Positions 1-6,824 of a stretch of 9,931 bases of DNA are shown here, piece after piece; positions within the stretch are counted from its first letter, which is position 1, and every line of letters begins with the position of its first letter. This DNA comes from an uncultured Prevotellaceae bacterium. GTDB lineage: Bacteria > Bacteroidota > Bacteroidia > Bacteroidales > Bacteroidaceae. Position numbers and translations under genes: made by a program. The notes under the pieces are model-generated. The model did not search any database, was not told the origin of the DNA, and saw only the letters and a program-made list of their open reading frames with translations. The stretch spans positions 1-9,931 of the forward strand of contig CAMZHB010000037.1 of assembly GCA_947306605.1 (NCBI GenBank), written 5' to 3'.

Positions 1-1
1 T

Positions 2-3000
2 TCGACGAACACCTACGGCGGCAACATCCCGCTGGACTCGGTGCAGTTCAACAAAGAACTGAAGGCGATGGTGAACACACACTACAACGTGCCGAGCATC
101 ATCATGTGGGTGCTCTACAATGAAGGGCAGGGCCCGCAGACCAGCGAAGGTACGAAGAACAGCACCTTCATCGTGCGCGGCCTGGACAAGACACGCCTCA
201 TCAACGAGGGCAGCGGGTGGAGTAACTACGGCTATGCCGACATCAAAGACACGCACCCCTATCCCTCGCAAGCCACAGCCTGCGGCGAGTACGGCGGCAT
301 CACATATGCCGTGGAAGGGCACAAGTGGAGCAACAGCCAGGTAAGCTACACCTCCGCCCCCTCGCCCGAAGCGATGGACAGCATCTACGACACCTACAGC
401 AACATCCTGGCCATCGGCCGCGCCGAACAGGGACTCAGCGCCGCCGTGTACACGCAGATTACTGACGTGGAGGCCGAGCTGAACGGACTAATGACCTACG
501 ACCGCCTGCCCAAGAGCGACGTGAGCAATATCTACCGCAGCAACCACCTGGCCATCGAAGGCACCGGCGTGAAACCCGATTATATCCTGACCACGGCCAA
601 TGTGGAAAAACAGACGTGGAAATACACCACGACCAAGCCTGCCACCAATTGGTATACCCCCGACTTCAACGACAGCGAATGGTCGTCCGGCCTGGCCGGC
701 TTCAAAGGCAACGGCCCCGGCAGCGCCACCTTGGGCACCTCGTGGACCACAAGCGACATCTGGATTCGCAAAACCGTGCCACTGAACCTCACCGAGGAAG
801 AAGCAAACCAACTGGCCATGCGCATCTTCTACGACGAGGACACGGAAGTGTACCTGAACGGCGTGAAGATTTACAGTGTGACGGGCTACGTGACCGACTA
901 CAAGACCGTGGCCTTCACGGAAGAAGCCAAGGCCGCGCTGAACCGCAAGGGAGACAATGTGTTTGCCCTCCACACGCATCAGACCAGTGGCGGACAATAC
1001 ATCGACATGGGCCTGATCCTTGCCAAACCGGCACAACGGGCTCCCAAGGACCGCGCCATCAACGTGAACCTGAACTACTCCAACAGCCGCGAAGTGCAGA
1101 TTGGCGTGGGTTACAGCACCAACCTGGACGCCACTGAGCCCGACGTGGTGCAGAACTTCACCTCGTTCCAATTTGCCGACGAAGCGCTCAACGGAGCCAA
1201 CGTGGCGTTCAACAAGGAAACACTGGTCAACCCCACCGACCTGTCCTACGACATCACGGCCCTGACCAAAGACCTTGACCTCACACAACCCGTGAAACTC
1301 TTCTTCTTCGTGCGCACCATCGGCGGCGCCGAGGGCAACGGCAGCATCAACAGCTGCAACTTCACGGACTACACGGTGGACAACTCCATACCTTTCACCC
1401 TCGAAAAGGTGGACATCCTCAACGACGGACAGACCACCATGCTCAGCGTCATCGTCAGTAATGACAAGATGAACCCCGCACGCAATGTGCACATGAACGG
1501 CACGTCGCTGCTATGGGACGACCCCGCACCCTGCTCCTCTGAACTGACGGGTTACGTGGTTTACATGAACGGCAAGAAACTCACCACGCTCGGCGCCGAC
1601 ATCCACGCTTTTGATGTGGCCGACAATACCAGCGCCGGTTACGCCGTCGCCGCACAGTACAAGAAAGGCCTGTCATCGCTCAGCGACGAGCAGCATGTCG
1701 TTGAAATCATTCCTGACGATGCCGACAACCTGGTGCGTTACTTCGACCAGTCTGGGTTTCGCATCCCAGACGTCTTCGACAAGGGTTTAAAGCAAGCCAC
1801 CATCGAGTATTGGTTGAAACCAGACACGATGAACGCAGCATTTCAACAAGTGGGCCCCGGTTGGGGCTCATTCGCCATTACTGCCACCAGTTCCAACCAA
1901 ATCCGCACCGGATGGACCAACACCTCCAGCGGACGTGTTACCTCTGCAATCCAAGCCATCAAGGTTGACAAATGGAACCACATCGCCGTAGTTTTGGACG
2001 GCTACAATCTGAAACTCTACATCAACAGCAAGCTGGAAGGCAGCCTGACCGCGCCCAACAAGTCGGGACTACCCCCGATGATGAACTTCGACTTCGGCGG
2101 CGAAGGCCACTTCATGTATGGTTTTCTCGACGACGTGCGCATCTGGAAGACCGCCCGTACCGCCGAGCAGATTGCGAACGACATGGAGACCCCCGTGTTC
2201 AATCCCATTTCCGAGCCTGACCTGCTGGCCTACTACATGATGGACGAGATTGAGGAGAACGGTGTCAAGAAACTGCGCGACCACGCCGGCTTCCACCACG
2301 CCCCCTACCTCAACGACGCTGACAATGTTGCCAGCACCGACAATTCCATTCTTACTGGCAAGATGTTCAACGGCGATTTCTCACTCGTCTCCCGCAGCTA
2401 CAAGCAAGGCAGCGAAGTAGTGCCCGAAGTGACGCTCACCGGTTGCACCAGTTGGAAGTGGGATGCCCCCGATGCCGGAGTGGAAGGTCTCACGGCCATC
2501 AAGCCGTCCTTCATCTTCCCCAAGTCAGGTGTCTTTGACATCATACTCACAGCTTACAACGCCAAAGGCGATTCTCTCCAGGTAAAACGTCAGGCATACA
2601 TCAATCCCATTGAAGAGCCCAAAGCCAGTTTCACCCTCTCGGCCAAGGAACTGCCGGCCGGGCAGACGTTCTCTTTCATCAACACCTCCGAGAACGCCAA
2701 TGCCATTTACCAATGGACCCTCACCGGTGCCAACGAACCGGCAGTGACCGGCACCAACGCCACCGCCACCTATGCCCGCACCGGTACCTATGATGTGATT
2801 CTTACCGCCACCAACGCCGCCGGCACCGCCACGGCCAAGCAGCAGGTCACCGTCACCTCCAACGGGCCCAACGTCAGCTTCGAGGTATATCCTTCCGTTG
2901 TTCTCGTCGACGCCAAGGCTTACCTGCGCGACTCCACGTCGGGATCGCCCGTCACACAATACTGGGATGTATACAACGACAAGCATCACACCATCATCAA

Positions 3001-4540
3001 CGGTTCGTCTTCGTCATTCACCCCGAAGTACCCGGGTCTCTTCACCGTGGCCCACACGGCTGAAAACGCCGATGGCCGCAGCACCGTGACCCTCAAGGAC
3101 GCCCTTCTCGTCTGCAACGGCATTTCCCTCACGGGATTCCGTTTCCAAGGCCAGAACGAGGCCCTCGTCTTCGAAAGTCCTAATCCCGAAAACTTCAAGA
3201 AGACGACCATCGACTGGTGGATGAAGCCCGACAAGAACGAGGTGACCACCTTGATGAAGTCCTCCAACGGCGCACTCAACATCACCACCAAGGCCGACGG
3301 TACCATTACCGTCAAGTTCGGCACCCGCACCGTCAATTCCTCCAAAGGCCTCATCATTCCCGGCGAATGGCACCACTACACCATCGCCTATGTCAGCGCC
3401 CGCGTCTACTTCTACCGTGACGGCGCGTCAAGCGGCAGCGGCACCGTCCTGATGACTTCTCCCGCTTGGGACGACTTCATCATCGGAGGCGACGACCCGC
3501 TCAACGCCACCATCGACGAACTGAGCCTGTGGACCGAGCGCCGCACCGCCGCGGACATCAAGGCTGAAATCAACAACCCCATCAACGACATCGAAGCCGC
3601 CAAGGAGCTAGGACTCTTCAGTTACTACAAATTTGACGAGTTCTCCAAGACCCTCACCGACGCTTCGGGACAGAACCACAGCGGCACCGTCAGTGCCACG
3701 GCCATGTCCAAAGAACTCTTCGTGCCCTCCACCGGTGTCTTCGCCCTCGACCTGAGCGAAGCAACCGTGACCGCAGAAGACGTGACCTCACAGTACCTCA
3801 CCAACTACAAGACGAAGTTCCTCTATACCGACAACTTCGTCAGCGACGTACAGGTCAACCGCTTCTGCGAACTCGAGAGCGAAACCGAGACCTCCGGCTG
3901 GAAAGGCGACATCATGAGCCAGGCCGACGACCTCGGCGTCTTCGTCGACAAGAAATACGGCTACACCTTCAACGCCGCCACCAGCTGGAACGGCTTCCCC
4001 GAGGAAATCACCGACAAACAGGTGTGGCAGACCGTCACCCTGCCCGCCGGCAGTTACCGGTTCAGCATCAACTGTAACGCAGAAGCCGCCAACACCGGCC
4101 GCTGCTACCTCGTGGCCACCGAAGGCAACACCCTGTCCAACAACAGCAATCTCGACGACGCCCTCGCCTACACCACCCTCGACGACGGCACCATCCTGTT
4201 CACACTGCTCGACGAGACCACCCTCTCGCTCGGTGTGCTCTACAACCTGCCGGGATTCAGCCGGTCAGTCATCAACTCGTTCACACTGCTCAAGGAGAAC
4301 TTTGAAATACTCGAAGCCGACGGACAGACCGACGGCATCAAGACCCTCCGCCCCGACACCGGCAAAGCCACACGCGTGCGCACTGCCAACGGCGGCCTCG
4401 TCATCGACGGCAACGGTCCCGTGCGCGTCTACAACGTCAGCGGACAGCTCCTTCTCAGCCGCAGCGTCAACGGGTCCACAAAGGTCAACCTGCCCAAGGG
4501 CATCTACATTGTCAACGGACAGAAAGTGGCCGTGAAGTAA
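2..4540 (+). CDS. Multidomain glycoside hydrolase family 2 protein, 5' end outside the window
   Basis: The frame is already open at base 2, so the gene starts further left; the GTG at 41 is internal (residue 1 in the numbering used here). The first ~172 residues are the C-terminal half of a GH2 TIM barrel. Glu28 in SIIMWVLYNEGQG (122-124) fits the acid/base, and Glu83 in CGEYGG (287-289) fits the nucleophile. After it come a jelly-roll sugar-binding-like region (~187-332), a less clear beta region and an FnIII-like stretch (to ~560), a LamG/concanavalin-like domain (~561-737), three PKD-like domains (~776-857, 858-941, 942-1027), a second LamG-like domain (~1033-1201), a DUF5013-like domain (~1226-1420) and a short C-terminal beta domain resembling a type A T9SS sorting signal (~1447-1499). 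It is probably a secreted or surface exo-beta-glycosidase of the galactosidase/glucuronidase type. The substrate cannot be read from sequence. The GH2 assignment is firm; the DUF5013 and sorting-domain calls are from memory of those families. Confidence 0.9.
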   Translation, partial: STNTYGGNIPLDSVQFNKELKAMVNTHYNVPSIIMWVLYNEGQGPQTSEGTKNSTFIVRGLDKTRLINEGSGWSNYGYADIKDTHPYPSQATACGEYGGITYAVEGHKWSNSQVSYTSAPSPEAMDSIYDTYSNILAIGRAEQGLSAAVYTQITDVEAELNGLMTYDRLPKSDVSNIYRSNHLAIEGTGVKPDYILTTANVEKQTWKYTTTKPATNWYTPDFNDSEWSSGLAGFKGNGPGSATLGTSWTTSDIWIRKTVPLNLTEEEANQLAMRIFYDEDTEVYLNGVKIYSVTGYVTDYKTVAFTEEAKAALNRKGDNVFALHTHQTSGGQYIDMGLILAKPAQRAPKDRAINVNLNYSNSREVQIGVGYSTNLDATEPDVVQNFTSFQFADEALNGANVAFNKETLVNPTDLSYDITALTKDLDLTQPVKLFFFVRTIGGAEGNGSINSCNFTDYTVDNSIPFTLEKVDILNDGQTTMLSVIVSNDKMNPARNVHMNGTSLLWDDPAPCSSELTGYVVYMNGKKLTTLGADIHAFDVADNTSAGYAVAAQYKKGLSSLSDEQHVVEIIPDDADNLVRYFDQSGFRIPDVFDKGLKQATIEYWLKPDTMNAAFQQVGPGWGSFAITATSSNQIRTGWTNTSSGRVTSAIQAIKVDKWNHIAVVLDGYNLKLYINSKLEGSLTAPNKSGLPPMMNFDFGGEGHFMYGFLDDVRIWKTARTAEQIANDMETPVFNPISEPDLLAYYMMDEIEENGVKKLRDHAGFHHAPYLNDADNVASTDNSILTGKMFNGDFSLVSRSYKQGSEVVPEVTLTGCTSWKWDAPDAGVEGLTAIKPSFIFPKSGVFDIILTAYNAKGDSLQVKRQAYINPIEEPKASFTLSAKELPAGQTFSFINTSENANAIYQWTLTGANEPAVTGTNATATYARTGTYDVILTATNAAGTATAKQQVTVTSNGPNVSFEVYPSVVLVDAKAYLRDSTSGSPVTQYWDVYNDKHHTIINGSSSSFTPKYPGLFTVAHTAENADGRSTVTLKDALLVCNGISLTGFRFQGQNEALVFESPNPENFKKTTIDWWMKPDKNEVTTLMKSSNGALNITTKADGTITVKFGTRTVNSSKGLIIPGEWHHYTIAYVSARVYFYRDGASSGSGTVLMTSPAWDDFIIGGDDPLNATIDELSLWTERRTAADIKAEINNPINDIEAAKELGLFSYYKFDEFSKTLTDASGQNHSGTVSATAMSKELFVPSTGVFALDLSEATVTAEDVTSQYLTNYKTKFLYTDNFVSDVQVNRFCELESETETSGWKGDIMSQADDLGVFVDKKYGYTFNAATSWNGFPEEITDKQVWQTVTLPAGSYRFSINCNAEAANTGRCYLVATEGNTLSNNSNLDDALAYTTLDDGTILFTLLDETTLSLGVLYNLPGFSRSVINSFTLLKENFEILEADGQTDGIKTLRPDTGKATRVRTANGGLVIDGNGPVRVYNVSGQLLLSRSVNGSTKVNLPKGIYIVNGQKVAVK

Positions 4541-4566
4541 ACCGGGCCACACGACACCCTAATATG

Positions 4567-4603
4567 AAAGCGGTGCTTCCCCATTGGAGGAAGCACCGCT
4601 TTT
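4567..4603 (+). terminator. Rho-independent terminator after the GH2 gene
   Basis: A perfect 14-bp stem (4567-4580 pairing with 4589-4602) encloses an 8-base loop and runs into TTTT (4600-4603). It starts 26 bases after the GH2 stop codon. The A-run/T-run symmetry means it could also act on the opposite strand, but no minus-strand gene faces it. It separates the GH2 transcript from the esterase unit. Confidence 0.88.
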
Positions 4604-4819
4604 GTCAACATTTTCGAATCCGAAAACCGGACATTTCGCAAACAGTTGGTTTTCGACGGAATTTGGAGAAAGCAAAACAAAAGCGGCGTCTCAAAGTTTT
4701 GAAACGCCGCTTCGGCGGTCCGAAGTCCCACCTTTGAACACCGAAACCGGACGCTCGTCGGGGGAAAGTCAATAAACGCAGGATTTTTCCGGAGGTCCTT
4801 CCAAAACTCCGGCACGACG
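4604..4819. other. Gene-free intergenic stretch with several hairpins and a short direct repeat
   Basis: I see no credible gene here. CCGAAAACCGGAC (4620-4632) recurs with one base missing as CCGAAACCGGAC (4741-4752). A 9-bp stem (4681-4689 with 4704-4712) contains further inner pairing. A second 6-bp hairpin with a 4-base loop (4710-4715 with 4720-4725) shares bases 4710-4712 with the first, so the two cannot both form fully. A third stem lies at 4789-4812. The segment may be a dispersed intergenic element or simply leader and spacer DNA. Confidence 0.5.
4789..4812. promoter_or_regulatory. Inverted repeat just upstream of the -33 box, possible operator
   Basis: CCGGAG (4789-4794) and CTCCGG (4807-4812) form a 6-bp inverted repeat separated by 12 bases. 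It ends 7 bases before the TTTG of the promoter for the esterase unit, a position where an activator could bind. The match is short and could be chance; no regulator gene is in view. Confidence 0.25.
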
Positions 4820-4851
4820 TTTGGCCTTTCGCGGAGAATTCCGTAAATTTG
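4820..4851 (+). promoter_or_regulatory. Bacteroidetes-type promoter for the esterase-acyltransferase-sulfatase unit
   Basis: TTTG at 4820-4823 fits the -33 box and TAAATTTG at 4844-4851 fits the -7 consensus TAnnTTTG exactly, with 20 bases between them, the usual spacing for the Bacteroidetes primary sigma factor. Transcription would begin near 4857, giving an A-rich leader of about 25 bases before the ATG at 4882. This also argues that the esterase starts at 4882, because the in-frame TTG at 4849 lies inside the -7 box. Confidence 0.75.
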
Positions 4852-4881
4852 TCTGCACAATCATCAAAAAAAAGACTCATC

Positions 4882-5625
4882 ATGAAACAACTGCTTCTTT
4901 CGCTCCTGTGCCTGCTGGCCATGACCGTGCGGGCCGCCGACGACGTGAACGTCGTATTCATCGGCAACAGCATTACCTTTGGTGCCTGTCTGCCCGACCG
5001 GGCCACCCAGGCCCCGCCCGTCCATACGGGCAAAGCCATTGCCCAGCAGACGGGCCGCCACGTGGAGGTGCGCAACTGCGGCATCAGCGGCGCCACCACC
5101 GTCGACTTCCTGCCCGTGGCCGAACACTACTGGCCGTATGTTGTCAAAGCCGCCGACGAACTGAGCCAGATGAAAGGCCAGCTCATCTTTACCGTCATGC
5201 TCGGCACCAACGACAGCGCACAGGACGGCTGCTTCGGCGCGCCCGTGGTGAAGGAACAATACTACACCAACCTGAAGGTCATCATCGACGAACTGCTCGC
5301 ACGCTACCCCAAGTCGAAGGTGGTCGTGCAATATCCCCTGTGGTACAGCGAGAGCACCTACAACGCTACACGCTACATGCGGGCCGGCCTGCTGCGCCTG
5401 CAGTCGTACCACCCCATGATTGACCGCCTGCTCGACGAATATGCCAAGCAAAAGCCCCAACGCGTGTTCCCGGGACTCAAGGAGACCTACTCCTACTTCG
5501 AAGGCCGCACCGACCTCTTCACCACCGAACAGGGCAACGCCGGACCGTTCTACCTGCATCCCAATCCGCAGGGCGCCATTGAACTGGCAAACTTCTGGGC
5601 CGCAAGCATCATGCGGATACTTTGA
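4882..5625 (+). CDS. Secreted SGNH/GDSL-family esterase
   Basis: This is a 247-residue protein with a clear Sec signal peptide (MKQLLLSLLCLLAMTVRA, cleavage near residue 18-19), so it acts in the periplasm or outside the cell. Block I is VVFIGNSITFG with nucleophile Ser30, block II is GISGATT, block III is MLGTNDS with Gly108 and Asn110 as oxyanion residues, and block V is FYLHPNPQG with catalytic His226. SGNH enzymes of this size in Bacteroidetes glycan loci often remove acetyl groups from sugars, so a carbohydrate O-acetylesterase is the best guess. The usual block V Asp, three residues before the His, is Phe223 here. The ATG at 4882 is chosen because it begins the signal peptide and lies downstream of the promoter. 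It is the first gene of a three-gene unit, with 41 bases to the acyltransferase. Confidence 0.9.
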   Translation: MKQLLLSLLCLLAMTVRAADDVNVVFIGNSITFGACLPDRATQAPPVHTGKAIAQQTGRHVEVRNCGISGATTVDFLPVAEHYWPYVVKAADELSQMKGQLIFTVMLGTNDSAQDGCFGAPVVKEQYYTNLKVIIDELLARYPKSKVVVQYPLWYSESTYNATRYMRAGLLRLQSYHPMIDRLLDEYAKQKPQRVFPGLKETYSYFEGRTDLFTTEQGNAGPFYLHPNPQGAIELANFWAASIMRIL

Positions 5626-5650
5626 GATTTGAGAATTGAGAGTTGAGAGT
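5621..5650 (+). repeat. Tandem heptamer repeat (NTTGAGA, four copies) at the esterase-acyltransferase junction
   Basis: Four adjacent 7-base units read TTTGAGA (5621-5627), TTTGAGA (5628-5634), ATTGAGA (5635-5641) and GTTGAGA (5642-5648), followed by GT. The first unit contains the esterase stop codon, and the array ends 16 bases before the acyltransferase ATG. It looks like a slipped-strand microsatellite. Confidence 0.75.
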
Positions 5651-5666
5651 CACATTCATCGAACGG

Positions 5667-6812
5667 ATGGACTGGATTAAGAAAGACAACTACGGCTGGA
5701 TCGACATGCTGCGCGTGGTGGCCATCTTCGCTGTGGTGTGGTCGCACGTCTGCGACGACTTCATCGCCGAGTTCAGCGCCGACCGCCACAGTTTCCTTAC
5801 CGGCGTATTTCTGGAAAGCATCGGCCGCCCCTGCGTCACGTTGCTCGTCATGGTAAGCGGCTGGCTGCTGCTGCCCGTTCGCGGCGAATACAGCGTGGGC
5901 GGCTACTACAGGAAACGCATCGGCCGCATCCTCTGGCCGCTGGCCTTCTGGTCAATCGTGCTGCCGCTGGTGAGCTACGCCTACTACGTCCATGTCAATC
6001 CCGACACACGCAACCCCTTCGTCGACGTCACCGGTTACACGCCACAAACCCTCATAGCGAAACTCTACACGTGGGTGTTCAACTTCAACGTGGACACCAT
6101 CCCTCTGTGGTACCTCTACATGCTCATCGGCCTCTATCTGGCCCTGCCCGTCGTGAACGGCTGGCTGCGCACGGCCACACGGCGCGACGTCCGCACAGTG
6201 CTCATCCTGTGGAGCGTGTCGCTACTCTTCCCCTACCTGCGTCTGCTGGCTCCGCTCACAGGCTTCGCCAGTTGCTCCGGACCCGACAACAACATCTGGG
6301 GGCTGTGCGACTGGAACATCTTCCACTCGCTCTACTACCTCTCGGGCTTCATGGGCTACATGCTCCTGGCCTACTACCTGAAAACATGGCCCCCGCGCTG
6401 GTCGTGGAACAAGACACTCGCCGTGGCCATTCCCATGTACCTCGCGGGCTACTGCGGCACGTCCTTCGGCTACATCTGGGTCAACTCCATGTATCCGGGC
6501 CAGTACCAATACCTCGAAATCACGTGGCTCATGTGCGGCCTCAATGTGGCCCTGCAGACGGTGGGCGTGTTCCTTGTCTTCATGAAGCTGAACGTCAAGT
6601 CGCGCCCGTGGCTGTCGCGCATGGCCGCCATGATGTTTGGCATCTACCTTTGCCACTTCCCCGTGGTGCAGATGACCTACGACCTCTACGACATCCGCAC
6701 GCTCGACCCCGCCCTGCGCATCGTACTCATGGCCGTGACCACCTTCGTCCTCAGCTACGCTGTCACACGGTTGCTCTGGGCCATCCCATTCACCCGACGT
6801 TTCGTCAAATAA
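5667..6812 (+). CDS. Acyltransferase family 3 membrane protein (probable sugar O-acyltransferase)
   Basis: This is a 381-residue integral inner-membrane protein with about ten hydrophobic segments (near residues 14-32, 54-71, 87-108, 145-165, 175-195, 217-237, 249-270, 284-307, 318-338, 350-372). The N-terminus has the hallmark GWIDMLRVVAIFAVVWSH, with Arg16 and the family's conserved His27, and there is a late GIYLCHFP motif (His330). Members transfer acyl groups, usually acetyl, onto sugars of exopolysaccharide, LPS or other envelope glycans. The call WecH/YiaH-like rests on general resemblance only. The ATG at 5667 is chosen over the TTG at 5643, which lies in the heptamer repeat, and over the internal Met14, which would remove the conserved GWID. 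The gene ends 12 bases before the sulfatase, so the two are almost certainly cotranscribed. An acyl-adding enzyme beside a putative deacetylase is unusual. Acceptor unknown. Confidence 0.9.
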   Translation: MDWIKKDNYGWIDMLRVVAIFAVVWSHVCDDFIAEFSADRHSFLTGVFLESIGRPCVTLLVMVSGWLLLPVRGEYSVGGYYRKRIGRILWPLAFWSIVLPLVSYAYYVHVNPDTRNPFVDVTGYTPQTLIAKLYTWVFNFNVDTIPLWYLYMLIGLYLALPVVNGWLRTATRRDVRTVLILWSVSLLFPYLRLLAPLTGFASCSGPDNNIWGLCDWNIFHSLYYLSGFMGYMLLAYYLKTWPPRWSWNKTLAVAIPMYLAGYCGTSFGYIWVNSMYPGQYQYLEITWLMCGLNVALQTVGVFLVFMKLNVKSRPWLSRMAAMMFGIYLCHFPVVQMTYDLYDIRTLDPALRIVLMAVTTFVLSYAVTRLLWAIPFTRRFVK

Positions 6813-6824
6813 AAACAACAGACT

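Noticed and set aside
41..43. GTG as the start of the GH2 gene
   Set aside because: The frame is open upstream to base 2, and a GH2 barrel cannot begin a few strands before its acid/base residue. The true start is outside the window.
488..1492. 334-residue minus-strand open frame inside the GH2 gene
   Set aside because: It lies opposite clear GH2 and jelly-roll coding sequence, its translation is Val/Gly/His-rich with no recognisable motif, and long antisense frames are expected where third positions are GC-rich.
4584..4775. 63-residue plus-strand frame in the gap
   Set aside because: It starts within the terminator loop, has no promoter or motif, and crosses several hairpins.
4504..4860. 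118-residue minus-strand frame across the intergenic gap
   Set aside because: It runs through the terminator hairpin and the promoter, and I recognise no domain. It is kept only as a reason to test whether this gap is a repeated element.
4849..4881. Upstream TTG start for the esterase, adding 11 residues
   Set aside because: It would overlap the -7 promoter box and put a charged stretch before the signal peptide.
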